64,000 nucleotides of DNA from NCBI RefSeq assembly GCF_022429625.1, contig NZ_CP092483.1, forward strand, positions 1,116,001 through 1,180,000, written 5' to 3'. The notes beneath the pieces are model-generated. The model did not search any database. It had not been told where the DNA came from and saw only the letters and a program-made list of their open reading frames with translations. Both the position numbers and the translations under genes were made by a program. This DNA is from Devosia lacusdianchii (GTDB taxonomy: Bacteria > Pseudomonadota > Alphaproteobacteria > Rhizobiales > Devosiaceae). This document shows positions 8,726 through 17,039 of the stretch, piece after piece. Each line of letters starts with the position of its first letter. The first letter of the stretch is position 1.

Positions 8726-9583
8726 ATGCTTCGCACCACTCTGGTAGCAGCGATGCTGCTCGCCACTACGCCTGCCTTTGCCCAGCCGGAACCAGCGCGC
8801 GTCGAGGTCAATGGCATGCACATGTATTACGAAGTGTCTGGCGAAGGTCCGCCCCTGATCGTGTTGCACGGCGCCTACATGAACATAGAGACTATGGGCG
8901 CCATTATCCCGGCACTGGCAGAGAGCCACACGGTCTACGCGCTTGAATTGCAGGGCCACGGACGGACGACAGATATCGATCGGCCGATCACCTACCAGAA
9001 CCTGGCCGACGACGTTGCCGGCTTCATGGAAGCAGTGGGTATCGGGAAGGCCAGCGTGTTCGGCTATTCGATGGGCGCCAATGCCGGCCTGCAAATGGTC
9101 ATTCGCCACCCGGAGAAGGTGGACCGCGCCGTGCTGGCGTCGGTCGCCTATGACGCAAAGGGGTGGCAGCCGGAGTTTCTGGCTTTCCTGCCGCAACTGG
9201 CGCCGGAATTTTTCGTCGGCACGCCGGTTGAGGACGAATATCGCCGCCTGGCCGCCAATCCCGAAGGTTTTCCGGCGCTGGTGGACAAGCTGATCGCGCT
9301 TGAGCACGAACCGCTGGCCTGGGAGGCTGACGTCGCTAAGATCGAAACACCGATCCTGATCGTGCAGGGCGATGCCGACACGCCGTCGCCCGAGCATGCC
9401 GTCGCCATGCTGCGACTGCTGGGTGGCGGCACCATGGGCGACATGGGAGCGCCGCTGCCAGCGTCGCGCCTTGCCATCCTGCCAGGCACCTCGCACACGG
9501 CGCTGATGAACCAGCCGGAGCTGCTCAAGGCGTTGATCGGGCCGTTTTTGCGCGGCGAGACTCCCAAGGGCATGTTCGACTAA
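8726..9583 (+). CDS. Exported alpha/beta hydrolase
   Basis: A 285-residue hydrolase with an apparent Sec signal peptide (about 20 residues ending AFAQ). After cleavage the domain begins at VEVNGMHMYYEVSG, followed by the oxyanion region LIVLHGAY, the nucleophile elbow GYSMGA, an acid in VQGDADT and the histidine in PGTSHTA. These complete a Ser-Asp-His triad. The ATG at 8726 has a CGGAG site and gives a proper signal peptide; a longer frame upstream overlaps the SRPBCC gene. It sits 125 bp after the ArsR/SRPBCC pair on the same strand. The substrate is unknown. Confidence 0.82.
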   Translation: MLRTTLVAAMLLATTPAFAQPEPARVEVNGMHMYYEVSGEGPPLIVLHGAYMNIETMGAIIPALAESHTVYALELQGHGRTTDIDRPITYQNLADDVAGFMEAVGIGKASVFGYSMGANAGLQMVIRHPEKVDRAVLASVAYDAKGWQPEFLAFLPQLAPEFFVGTPVEDEYRRLAANPEGFPALVDKLIALEHEPLAWEADVAKIETPILIVQGDADTPSPEHAVAMLRLLGGGTMGDMGAPLPASRLAILPGTSHTALMNQPELLKALIGPFLRGETPKGMFD

Positions 9584-9628
9584 GCCTCTGCCGACCGGCC
9601 CTGCTCAGCGGGGCCGGTCAGGCCCCGG

Positions 9629-10411
9629 CTAGCTGCCTGAGTGCCGTTGCAGGAAGTCCACCACGATGGCCCAGAAATGGTCGCTCATGACTGCGGCATG
9701 GTCTGCATTGGGAAGAATGGCCAATTCGCTCTTTGGCAGGCCACGATAAAGGCGCGCGGCCTGGTCAACACCACCCAGTTCGTCACGGTCGCCCATGATG
9801 ATCAGGGTCGGCTCGCTGACATTGCCGAGCTGATCAAGGCTGTAGCTGGGCAGGCCATGCCAAAGCGTAGCCACCTGTGGCAGCAGCGCACGCCAATATT
9901 CAGGCTCGCCATTGCCGCGATGCGACACCCGGATAGCATCGAAAAAGCCGCCGAATGCCTGCTGCACCTGGTCCAGATCGACCTGGCCAGGTCCTGTAAA
10001 GCCCCAGCCTTTGAGGCCGTCGATATAGGCCGGGGAGGGCTCGCTCACCGTGCCGCCCAGCACATAGGCGCGAGCGAAGCCGGGGTAGCGGAGGGTGATT
10101 TCGAGCGCGATCTGGCCGCCGTCGCTGAAGCCGAAGATCAGCGGTCGCTCCGCGCCGACGGCGCGGGCGAAGGCGACCACGTCATCAGCCATCTGATCGT
10201 AAGACAGGACCCCCGTGGGGTTGTTGGTTTCGCCATGACCGCGGGAATCGGGCGCCAGCACGCGGAAGTGACCGGCCAGCAGCGGCGTCACAGATCCCCA
10301 GCTCATTGCCTGTGTGGCGAGGCCACCATGCAGCAGAATGACCGGCGAACCGTGGCCGGTTTCTGCGTAGCTGACGGTAAGATCGCCGGCCTTGACGGAT
10401 TTCGTCGCCAT
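9629..10411 (-). CDS. Cytoplasmic alpha/beta hydrolase
   Basis: A 260-residue alpha/beta hydrolase without signal peptide. Motifs in order: VILLHGG (oxyanion region), DSRGHGET, nucleophile elbow GFSDGG, acid in IMGDRDE and histidine in LPNADHAAV. The Gly-Phe-Ser-Asp-Gly elbow resembles the group annotated as 3-oxoadipate enol-lactonase-like or haloperoxidase-like; no such pathway is nearby. It is the last gene of an ArsR-SRPBCC-hydrolase operon, starting at an ATG that overlaps the SRPBCC stop by 1 bp (TGATG). Confidence 0.82.
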   Translation of the reverse strand: MATKSVKAGDLTVSYAETGHGSPVILLHGGLATQAMSWGSVTPLLAGHFRVLAPDSRGHGETNNPTGVLSYDQMADDVVAFARAVGAERPLIFGFSDGGQIALEITLRYPGFARAYVLGGTVSEPSPAYIDGLKGWGFTGPGQVDLDQVQQAFGGFFDAIRVSHRGNGEPEYWRALLPQVATLWHGLPSYSLDQLGNVSEPTLIIMGDRDELGGVDQAARLYRGLPKSELAILPNADHAAVMSDHFWAIVVDFLQRHSGS

Positions 10412-10884
10412 CAATTTGCCCCTTCGCGCACCAGATAGAGACCCAACTGGTCGAGGAGAATGGCGGTGCCCTGCTTGCGAATGTCGTTGCCGTCACTGAA
10501 GCCGTCGAGATAAGCGCCCATCTCGGTCAGCTTGAGCACGGTGTGATCGCCATCCGCGATCAACTCGAAGCTCGAGACCGATACCGATATACGCACGTCG
10601 TCGAGCATCATGTCGTAGGAATAGATGATGCGTTCGTTGGGCACGATGTCCTGATAGATCGCCTTGAAGGCATGGACCTGGCCGCCCGGCGGGCCGCCGA
10701 CGCTGGTCTCGATGCCGCCAACGCGAAAATCCATGCTGTGGTCATCCTTGCCCCAGCTTTCGGGTGGGTAGAACCACTTGGCTTTGGTCACGGGATCGGA
10801 AAGGGCCTTGAAGACGCGGGCCGGCGTGGCCGGATAGCGACGTTCAAGGGTGAAGGTCGCGTGGGTCACGGTGCGGGTGGTCAC
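10411..10884 (-). CDS. SRPBCC (AHSA1-like) domain protein
   Basis: A 157-residue AHSA1-type protein. LERRYPATPARVFKALSDPVTKAKWF at the N terminus and the FRVGGIETSVGGPPGG strand are typical of this group. The GTG start at 10884 overlaps the stop of the upstream arsR (GTGA), with a GGAG site about 9 bp upstream. The next frame upstream reads through arsR in another phase and is rejected. It resembles, but is not a close copy of, the SRPBCC protein at 8097, so this is a second independent module. Confidence 0.84.
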   Translation of the reverse strand: MTTRTVTHATFTLERRYPATPARVFKALSDPVTKAKWFYPPESWGKDDHSMDFRVGGIETSVGGPPGGQVHAFKAIYQDIVPNERIIYSYDMMLDDVRISVSVSSFELIADGDHTVLKLTEMGAYLDGFSDGNDIRKQGTAILLDQLGLYLVREGAN

Positions 10885-11228
10885 GTCCTGGTCTCCGGTT
10901 CGTCTGCGGTTTCGGCGAGGAACTCGCCCAATCGGTCCAGCCGCTTCACCCACATGGTGCGACGCTCATTGAGCCATTGCTCGGCAAGGCTGAGCGCTTC
11001 CGGCTGCATCTGCACGGTGCGGACGCGGCCGACTTTCTGCGAGCTGACCAGGCCGGAATGCTCCAGCGCCTGCAGGTGCTGCACCACGGCGGGCAGCGAC
11101 ATGTCGAAGGGCTTTGCCAGTTCGCTGACCGAAGCCGGGCCGCGGCTGAGGCGATCGATCATGGCGCGCCGGGTCGGATCGGCAAGCGCCTGGAACATCA
11201 AGTCAAGATTCGGTTGTTGATTAAGCAT
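10881..11228 (-). CDS. ArsR-family transcriptional regulator (second SRPBCC-linked module)
   Basis: A 115-residue winged-helix regulator: MFQALADPTRRAMIDRLS, then VSELAKPFDMSLPAVVQHLQAL, and a C-terminal RLDRLGEFLAE helix as in SRPBCC-associated ArsR proteins. No metal-site cysteines. The ATG at 11228 sits exactly at the centre of a dyad operator and has no Shine-Dalgarno sequence, pointing to a leaderless or very short leader. It heads the operon arsR-SRPBCC-hydrolase. Confidence 0.87.
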   Translation of the reverse strand: MLNQQPNLDLMFQALADPTRRAMIDRLSRGPASVSELAKPFDMSLPAVVQHLQALEHSGLVSSQKVGRVRTVQMQPEALSLAEQWLNERRTMWVKRLDRLGEFLAETADEPETRT

Positions 11229-11243
11229 AGGCTTAAGTAACAA
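11214..11243. promoter_or_regulatory. Dyad operator centred on the second arsR start codon
   Basis: Outer arms TTGTT/AACAA (11214-11218 and 11239-11243) and inner arms TTAAGC/GCTTAA (11221-11226 and 11231-11236) share one centre at 11228.5, the first base of the start codon. The layout parallels the operator of the first module, with different bases, so each ArsR probably has its own site. Confidence 0.65.
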
Positions 11244-11278
11244 AACAGGGATGCTCGTGTCAACCACGCCTTGCGGGC

Positions 11279-11309
11279 TTGACCTTCCCATTGGGGAATC
11301 CGGCAAGGC
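11279..11309 (+). promoter_or_regulatory. CueR-like promoter element before the DUF305 gene
   Basis: The 14 bases TTGACCTTCCCATT from 11279 are identical to the first half of the CueR-type promoter of copA in this window. They are followed by a less exact right half (GGGAATCC) at long-spacer distance. The DUF305 start codon lies at 11340. This suggests copper-induced expression by the CueR at 17243; the right half and -10 are weak. Confidence 0.5.
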
Positions 11310-11339
11310 AGATGTCACCACCAATCAAGAGGAACTGTC

Positions 11340-11687
11340 ATGAAGTCTCTGCTGCTCGCTACCGCCATCTTCGGCCTGGTCTCTCCGGCCTTCGCCCAGG
11401 ACCATTCTGGCCACGGCGCGATGACGGCTGATAGCCCAGCCAGTGCGGCTTACCAGGCCGCAAACACGGCCATGCACGAGAATATGGCCGTGGAGTTCAC
11501 CGGTGATGCCGACGTGGATTTCATCCGCGGCATGATTCCGCATCATCAGGGCGCCGTCGATATGGCCAAGATCGTGCTACAATATGGCACCGATCCCGAG
11601 GTCAAGGCGCTGGCCGAGGCCGTCATCAAGGCGCAGGAAGACGAGATCGCCTGGATGAACGAATGGCTGGCCAAGAAGGGCCAGTAA
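11340..11687 (+). CDS. DUF305 family periplasmic protein (CopM-like)
   Basis: A 115-residue protein with a Sec signal peptide (about 20 residues, ending AFAQ), so periplasmic. The DUF305 core is DFIRGMIPHHQGAVDMAKIVL, whose paired histidines, with methionines and the N-terminal HSGHGAM, make a likely metal-binding four-helix fold. Relatives such as cyanobacterial CopM bind copper. A CueR-like promoter element precedes it, which fits a copper role. It ends directly against the stop codon of the convergent GGCT-like gene. Function is inferred from family and promoter. Confidence 0.8.
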   Translation: MKSLLLATAIFGLVSPAFAQDHSGHGAMTADSPASAAYQAANTAMHENMAVEFTGDADVDFIRGMIPHHQGAVDMAKIVLQYGTDPEVKALAEAVIKAQEDEIAWMNEWLAKKGQ

Positions 11688-12035
11688 TCAGGCCTTGATA
11701 TAGACCCAGGCGTCCTTGCCGGATTTCAGCCGGACCATGACGCGCTTGTAGTCGGAGACTTCGTAAGCGTCGGCAGCGGCCAATTCGGTCTGGGTAACGG
11801 CGAATACCTGGCCGGCAACCTCGTCACTGGGGTTGCCGGTCGCGACCACGATCGGATGGAAATTGCTGCCACTCTTGCGGATGACGTCCGGGTCGGTGAT
11901 CTCGATCAGCGACTGACCATAGCCGGGCATGGCATCGACGCTGCCATCGAGCAGGCGGCCGAACGATGCCGTCTGCACCTCGGCCAGTTGCAGCGTGCCA
12001 TAGGAAAACAGCAGTTCGGTACGTGCTTCAGTCAT
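11688..12035 (-). CDS. Gamma-glutamylcyclotransferase-like (AIG2/GGCT fold) protein
   Basis: A 115-residue single-domain protein of the GGCT/AIG2 superfamily. The substrate-binding loop FSYGTLQL (YGxL motif) lies at residues 10-17, with VAGQVFAVT in the middle and a final WVYIKA strand. Enzymes of this fold act on gamma-glutamyl amines or peptides. The usual catalytic glutamate would lie in the DAYEVSDYKR stretch (DxYEG...Y motif). A clear AAGGAG site precedes the ATG. It is convergent with the DUF305 gene, their stops touching. The substrate is not identifiable. Confidence 0.78.
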   Translation of the reverse strand: MTEARTELLFSYGTLQLAEVQTASFGRLLDGSVDAMPGYGQSLIEITDPDVIRKSGSNFHPIVVATGNPSDEVAGQVFAVTQTELAAADAYEVSDYKRVMVRLKSGKDAWVYIKA

Positions 12036-12044
12036 TATGGCTCC

Positions 12045-13070
12045 TTAGTCGCGGCCGACCCGGCTCACCGAGTTGCGGACAATCAGTTCGGCCCGTAACA
12101 GGACTTCGTTCTGCCGTGGCGGCTTGCCCTGGAGCAAGGCCACCAGCAGATCCATGGCTTCCTCGCCGATCTTGAGACGGGGCTGCTTCATCGTGGTCAG
12201 CGATGGCGTGACGAAGCTGGCGAAGGAGATGTCGTCGAACCCCATGACCGAGAACTCGCGCGGCAGATCGTATTTCCGCGCATTGAGCGAGATGATGACG
12301 CCCAGCGCCGTGGCATCGTTGACGCAGAAGAAGGCCGTGGGCAGCACGTCGCGAACGAACATGTGCTCGGTCGCGGCGCGGCCGCTTTCGGTGGTACCGT
12401 CGCCATCGAGGATGAGGCGCGGGTCAATGGGCAGCCCGCTGCCGGCAAGCGCGGCGCGATAGCCCTGTTCGCGCAGGATGTTGACGGCCTTGCTGGTCGA
12501 ATGGCCAATGAACGCAATGCGGCGATGGCCCTGAGAGATCAGGTATTCGGTCGCTACACGCGCGCCTTCGAAATTATCGACGCCGACAAACGGCACGTCG
12601 CTATTGCTGACCGGCTCATTGACCGCGACCATCGGCGGCAGGCGTGACTCGCCGCCCTCACTGCCAAAGCCATAGGGCAGGTGGCCAGTGAACAGGATCA
12701 GGCCGTCGGCCTGGTTCGAGCTGATAAAGCGCAGATAGTCGGTCTCGCGCGCCGCGTCGTTCTGGGTATTGCCGATCAGCACGCCATAGCCGCGCTTGCT
12801 GGCCTCGGTCTCGAGCCCGACCAGGATGTTGGAAAAGTTCGGGTCGCCCACATCAGGCGCCAGAATCAGGATCATGTTGGAGCGGCGCATGCGCAGGGAG
12901 CGAGCCATGGCATTGGTGGTGTAGCCGGTGCGGGCGATGGCCTCGGTCACGCGGCGACGGGTTTCGTCGGCGACCTTGGTCGGCTCGTTGATCGCCCGGC
13001 TGACCGTAGCGATGGACACGCCGGCAATCGCCGCAACGTCTTCGATCGTGGCCAGTTTCTGGTGCTGCAA
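12045..13070 (-). CDS. LacI-family transcriptional regulator of the adjacent sugar transporter
   Basis: A 341-residue LacI/GalR regulator. The HTH ATIEDVAAIAGVSIATVSRAIN lies at residues 7-28, followed by the hinge and a periplasmic-binding-protein-like effector domain. The start is a TTG at 13070: no ATG or GTG lies in frame upstream of the HTH, and the frame cannot begin later. It is divergent from the ABC transporter genes, with two TGTAAA-type operators in the intergenic DNA. It most likely represses that transporter; the inducing sugar is unknown. Confidence 0.88.
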   Translation of the reverse strand: MQHQKLATIEDVAAIAGVSIATVSRAINEPTKVADETRRRVTEAIARTGYTTNAMARSLRMRRSNMILILAPDVGDPNFSNILVGLETEASKRGYGVLIGNTQNDAARETDYLRFISSNQADGLILFTGHLPYGFGSEGGESRLPPMVAVNEPVSNSDVPFVGVDNFEGARVATEYLISQGHRRIAFIGHSTSKAVNILREQGYRAALAGSGLPIDPRLILDGDGTTESGRAATEHMFVRDVLPTAFFCVNDATALGVIISLNARKYDLPREFSVMGFDDISFASFVTPSLTTMKQPRLKIGEEAMDLLVALLQGKPPRQNEVLLRAELIVRNSVSRVGRD

Positions 13071-13146
13071 CCTAAGCCCCGCCCATACTGGCGCCTGCGT
13101 TCGCTGCCTTTAGCAGATGCCGCAAATGACGCCAGACACTCCCGAT

Positions 13147-13204
13147 ACGGTTATACCGTTTTCCGATTGTGTAAACCTTTACATCATTCATGAAAACCTT
13201 TACA
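13147..13204. promoter_or_regulatory. LacI-type operators in the divergent regulator/transporter region
   Basis: TGTAAA-CC-TTTACA at 13170-13183 is a perfect inverted repeat, and TGAAAA-CC-TTTACA at 13191-13204 is a near copy with its centre 21 bp away (two helical turns). A separate palindrome ACGGT-TAT-ACCGT lies at 13147-13159, closer to the regulator gene. LacI-family proteins bind such 14-bp dyads. Confidence 0.65.
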
Positions 13205-13265
13205 TCACTCGATCATGGACGAAGAGCCGGGGTGAACCCGCCGCGTTCGAGGGAGGGGCACCAGC

Positions 13266-14807
13266 ATGATCAGCGCCGAAGGCACGCCAAAGTCTGCCAT
13301 TCTGTCCGCGCACCGGATCAGCAAGTCCTTTGGCGAAATCCCGGTGCTGTTCAGCGTCGATTTCGACATCAATGCCGGGGAAGTGCACGCCATCATCGGC
13401 GAGAACGGCGCCGGAAAATCCACCCTCATCAAGATCCTCTCGGGTATCGAGCAGCCGACGTCCGGCTCGATTAGCTACGACGGCAAGACAGTGACACTGC
13501 CGCCCAATGGCGAAGCCGAGGCTATGGGCATCGTGCTTATCCATCAGGAACTCAACCTGGCCGAGCACCTGACGGTGGCGGACTCGATCTTCCTCGGCCG
13601 CGAAATCAAGAAATTCGGTTTCCTCGATCTTGGCGAAATGCGTCGCCGCGCTGCCGCCGTGCTGGAAACGCTGCATGTGCATGTCGACCCCGACGCGCGC
13701 ATCAATACGCTGTCGGTCGCCGACAAGCAGATGGTGGAAATCGCCAAGGCCATCAGCCGCGACGCGCGTGTGCTGATCATGGATGAGCCGACAGCCGTGC
13801 TGTCGGTGGGCGAAACGCAGACGCTGTTCGAGCAAATCCGCCGCCTCACCGCGCGTGGCGTGGCAGTGATCTTCATTTCGCACAAGCTCGACGAGATCAT
13901 GGAGCTGGCGCAGCGCGTCACCGTGCTGCGCGACGGCCAGTTGATCGCCACTGTCGGCACCGAGGCGCTGACGCCGGACTCCATCGCCCAGATGATGGTG
14001 GGTCGCGAGCTTTCCAATCTCTATCCGCCCAAGCATGAGCCCGATGTCGACGCACCGATTGTGCTGTCGGTGCGTGGCCTCCAGGCGCCGGGCGTCAAGG
14101 ACATCTCCTTCGACCTGCGCAAGGGCGAAATCCTGGGCTTTGCCGGTCTGATCGGCTCAGGCCGCACGGCGGTTGCCGAGGCCGTGGTCGGTCTGAACCA
14201 CCGCACGGCCGGTGATGTGACGGTGAACGGCGTGGCCGAGAACTTCACCGAGGTCGCCAAATCGGTCGATGCCGGGCTGGCCTATATGACCAAGGACCGC
14301 AAGGGCCGGGGCCTGCTGCTCAATGTCGGCCTGCAACCGAACCTGACGCTGCTGACGCTGAAGAAGCACCTCAAGAACGGCTTCCTCGACGGCAAGAGCG
14401 AGGCCAAGGCTCTGGAACGCGCGGTGCGCCGTTTCGATATCCGGGCGCGCGATGCGTCGGTGCGGGTGGGCCAGCTTTCAGGCGGCAACCAGCAGAAGTT
14501 GATGCTGGGCAAGACCATGGAAAGCGAGCCGGACATCATCATCATGGATGAGCCGACACGTGGCATCGATGTCGGCACCAAGCAGCAAATCTATCACATC
14601 ATCGCGGCTTTGGCCGCGGAGGGTAAGTCAATCATCGTCATCTCCAGCGAGATGCAGGAGGTGATCGGGCTAAGCCATCGCGTGCTGGTGATGCGCGAGG
14701 GCCGGCTGGCCGGGACGCTGGAAGGCGCCGAAATCGTTGAGGCAGAAATCATGCGGTACGCCGCTGGCATCAAGCAGGGTGGGGAAGATGAGCGTCGCAG
14801 CGCATGA
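13266..14807 (+). CDS. Sugar ABC transporter ATP-binding protein (RbsA/MglA type)
   Basis: A 513-residue double-cassette ATPase. The first cassette has Walker A GENGAGKST near residue 47 and Walker B VLIMDEPTAVLS near 174. The second has the degenerate GLIGSGRT loop, the signature LSGGNQQK and Walker B IIMDEPTRGIDVG. This layout is that of carbohydrate uptake (CUT2) ATPases for ribose, galactose or xylose. The ATG at 13266 has a GGGAGGGG site. It overlaps the permease by 20 bp. No sugar-catabolic enzyme is adjacent, so the substrate is open. Confidence 0.9.
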   Translation: MISAEGTPKSAILSAHRISKSFGEIPVLFSVDFDINAGEVHAIIGENGAGKSTLIKILSGIEQPTSGSISYDGKTVTLPPNGEAEAMGIVLIHQELNLAEHLTVADSIFLGREIKKFGFLDLGEMRRRAAAVLETLHVHVDPDARINTLSVADKQMVEIAKAISRDARVLIMDEPTAVLSVGETQTLFEQIRRLTARGVAVIFISHKLDEIMELAQRVTVLRDGQLIATVGTEALTPDSIAQMMVGRELSNLYPPKHEPDVDAPIVLSVRGLQAPGVKDISFDLRKGEILGFAGLIGSGRTAVAEAVVGLNHRTAGDVTVNGVAENFTEVAKSVDAGLAYMTKDRKGRGLLLNVGLQPNLTLLTLKKHLKNGFLDGKSEAKALERAVRRFDIRARDASVRVGQLSGGNQQKLMLGKTMESEPDIIIMDEPTRGIDVGTKQQIYHIIAALAAEGKSIIVISSEMQEVIGLSHRVLVMREGRLAGTLEGAEIVEAEIMRYAAGIKQGGEDERRSA

Positions 14808-15810
14808 GACAGGAAAGCCGAGCAAGGGCTTTCGCATTGATCTGAAGACGGCCGGCCCGCTGGTGGCGCTGATCGTGCTTTGCATATTGGGCTATCTGCT
14901 CAACCCTGCCTTCCTCAACGAAGGCAACATCACCAATATCCTGACCCGTTCGGCCTTTATCGGCATCATCGCGGTCGGTGCGACTTTCGTCATCACCGCC
15001 GGCGGCATCGACCTGTCGGTTGGCTCTATGGCGGCCTTCATCGCCGGCGTGATGATCATCATCATGAACTCGGCGGTCGACACGTTCGGCGTCTCGATCT
15101 GGACGGTGGTGCTGGGCTGTGGCTCCTCGCTGATCCTGGGGATCGGCGCCGGTTTCATCAACGGCTTCCTCAACACCAAGGCCAAGATCGAGGCCTTCAT
15201 CGTGACCTTGGGCACGATGGGCATCTATCGCTCGCTGGTGACCTATTTCGCCGATGGCGGCACGCTGTCGCTCAACAATGGCGCGCGCGATATCTATCGC
15301 CCGGTCTATTACGAGAGCTTCCTGCGCATCCCGATCCCGGTCTGGGTCTTCATCGCCGTGGCCATTATCGGCTGGGTGCTGATGAATCGCACCGCCTTTG
15401 GCCGCTATTGCATGGCCATCGGCAGCAATGAGCACGTGGCGCGCTATTCGGCGATCAAGGTCGATCGGGTCAAGACCGCGACCTATATCTTGCAGGGCCT
15501 CTGCGTCTCGCTGGCCACCATCATCTATGTGCCGCGTCTTGGCTCGGCTTCGTCGGCGACCGGCGTGCTGTGGGAGCTCGAGGCGATCGCGGCCGTGATT
15601 ATCGGCGGCACCATGCTCAAGGGCGGCTTCGGACGCATTGGCGGCACAGTCATCGGCGCGCTGATCCTGACCTCGATCGGCAACATTCTCAATCTCACCG
15701 AGATCATCTCCAACTACCTCAACGGGGCAGTGCAGGGCGTGATCATCGTCGCGGCAGTTTACCTCCAGCGCGGCTCGCTTCGCACTGGCCGGAAGAAGTC
15801 TGCCGAATAA
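14788..15810 (+). CDS. Sugar ABC transporter permease (RbsC type)
   Basis: A 340-residue inner-membrane permease of the BPD_transp_2 family with about ten hydrophobic segments. The conserved stretch VITAGGIDLSVGSMAAF near residue 68 and VIIGGTMLKGGFGRIGGT near 270 are typical of CUT2 permeases. The ATG at 14788, preceded by GGGGAAG, lies inside the ATPase gene; the longer frame upstream is out of family. It probably forms a homodimer with the adjacent ATPase. Confidence 0.9.
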   Translation: MSVAAHETGKPSKGFRIDLKTAGPLVALIVLCILGYLLNPAFLNEGNITNILTRSAFIGIIAVGATFVITAGGIDLSVGSMAAFIAGVMIIIMNSAVDTFGVSIWTVVLGCGSSLILGIGAGFINGFLNTKAKIEAFIVTLGTMGIYRSLVTYFADGGTLSLNNGARDIYRPVYYESFLRIPIPVWVFIAVAIIGWVLMNRTAFGRYCMAIGSNEHVARYSAIKVDRVKTATYILQGLCVSLATIIYVPRLGSASSATGVLWELEAIAAVIIGGTMLKGGFGRIGGTVIGALILTSIGNILNLTEIISNYLNGAVQGVIIVAAVYLQRGSLRTGRKKSAE

Positions 15811-15885
15811 TTCCACGTCCCCTCAACGGGCGGGATCATCGGCGCCAGTTTTCGGCGTCAAACATTGGTAGGGAGGACTTTAGTT

Positions 15886-16833
15886 ATGTCTTTGAAGGCA
15901 ATCGCACTGGGCCTGTTGGCCACCAGCGCACTGGCCGGGGCAGCCGTGGCGCAGGATACGATCAAGATCGGCGTCTCCATTCCGGCAGCAACCCATGGCT
16001 TTATGGGCGGTCTCAACTGGCATGCCGCCGAAGCGGAAAAGCGCCTCGAAGCCGCTAATCCCAATATCGACCTGATCATCGTCACGGCCGACGGCCCTGC
16101 CGACCAGGCCAGCGATCTGGAAGACCTCGTTTCAGTCCACCAGATCCAGGCCCTCGTCGTGCTGCCGTTCGAATCCGAGCCGCTGACCGAGCCGGTCCGC
16201 GCCGTCGCCGATACCGGTGCCTTCATCACCGTGGTCGATCGCGGCCTGACCGACCCGTCCATCCAGGACGTCTATGTTTCGGGTAACAACACCGAAATGG
16301 GTGTGAACTCGGCCGAGTACATGAAGACCCGCCTGGGCGAGGGCGACAATATCGTCATCCTGCGCGGCATTCCGACCGTGCTCGACACCGAGCGCTTCGA
16401 CGCTTTCATGGGCGCGATGGAAGGTACGGGCATTAACGTGCTCGACAACAAGTTCGCCAACTGGAACCGCGATGACGGCTTCGAGGTGATGCAGGACTTC
16501 CTGGCTCGCTTCCCCGACATCGATGGCGTCTGGGCTCAGGACGACGACATCACCCTGGGCGTGGTCGAGGCCATCAAGCAGGCTGGCCGCGAGAGCGAAA
16601 TGTTCGTGGTTGGCGGCGCCGGCATGAAGGAAATCGTCAAGGGCGTGATGGATGGTGATCCGCTGGTTCCAGTCGACGTGCTCTATCCGCCGGCACAGAT
16701 CGCCACCGCCATGGACGTGACGGTCAACCACTTCATCTCCAACGGTCCGGTCACCGGCAGCTACATCCTGGGCTCGCCGCTGATCACCCAGGAAAATGCC
16801 GAGCAGTTCTACTTCCCCGACAGCCCGTTCTGA
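15886..16833 (+). CDS. Sugar ABC transporter substrate-binding protein (RbsB-like)
   Basis: A 315-residue periplasmic binding protein (Peripla_BP_4 type) with a 21-23 residue signal peptide ending AVAQ. DTIKIGVSIPAATHGFMGGLNW starts the first lobe and GVWAQDDDITLGVVEAI the second; the aromatic and acidic residues suggest a sugar ligand. The ATG at 15886 has a perfect GGGAGGA site; a start seven codons earlier would add residues before the signal peptide. A strong terminator follows, closing the three-gene transporter operon. Confidence 0.9.
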   Translation: MSLKAIALGLLATSALAGAAVAQDTIKIGVSIPAATHGFMGGLNWHAAEAEKRLEAANPNIDLIIVTADGPADQASDLEDLVSVHQIQALVVLPFESEPLTEPVRAVADTGAFITVVDRGLTDPSIQDVYVSGNNTEMGVNSAEYMKTRLGEGDNIVILRGIPTVLDTERFDAFMGAMEGTGINVLDNKFANWNRDDGFEVMQDFLARFPDIDGVWAQDDDITLGVVEAIKQAGRESEMFVVGGAGMKEIVKGVMDGDPLVPVDVLYPPAQIATAMDVTVNHFISNGPVTGSYILGSPLITQENAEQFYFPDSPF

Positions 16834-16853
16834 TCTGGGTGGATGAAAATGCG

Positions 16854-16882
16854 AAGGGCGCCAGGTGGGCGCCCTTTGTTTT
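16854..16882 (+). terminator. Rho-independent terminator after the sugar transporter
   Basis: A 9-bp perfect stem AAGGGCGCC/GGCGCCCTT with a 5-base loop, followed by TGTTTTGG. It lies 20 bp after the binding-protein stop. Confidence 0.8.
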
Positions 16883-16915
16883 GGTCGATGTCGACGATGC
16901 GGCCCAAACCTGGAT

Positions 16916-17000
16916 CGTCACCCTCGGCCTGACCCGAGGGCTCCGTACTTAGTGGCCGTTCAGCAAGCGAAGACCCCTCGGGTCAAGCCCGAGGTGGCGG
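16916..17000. repeat. Paired palindromic repeat, family C (copy 1)
   Basis: Two inverted units, CCTCGGCCTGACCCGAGGG and CCCTCGGGTCAAGCCCGAGG, are separated by about 35 bp. Similar paired units occur at 32557 and 46880, always in intergenic DNA. This resembles the BIME arrangement of bacterial REP sequences. Confidence 0.8.
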
Positions 17001-17039
17001 GCGGTGGTTGTGACTAACGCCCCTCACGGTCTGCCGCTG

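Noticed and set aside
16916..17000. CRISPR-like array from the repeated CCTCGGG units
   Set aside because: Each locus has only two inverted units rather than direct repeats with spacers, and there are no cas genes.
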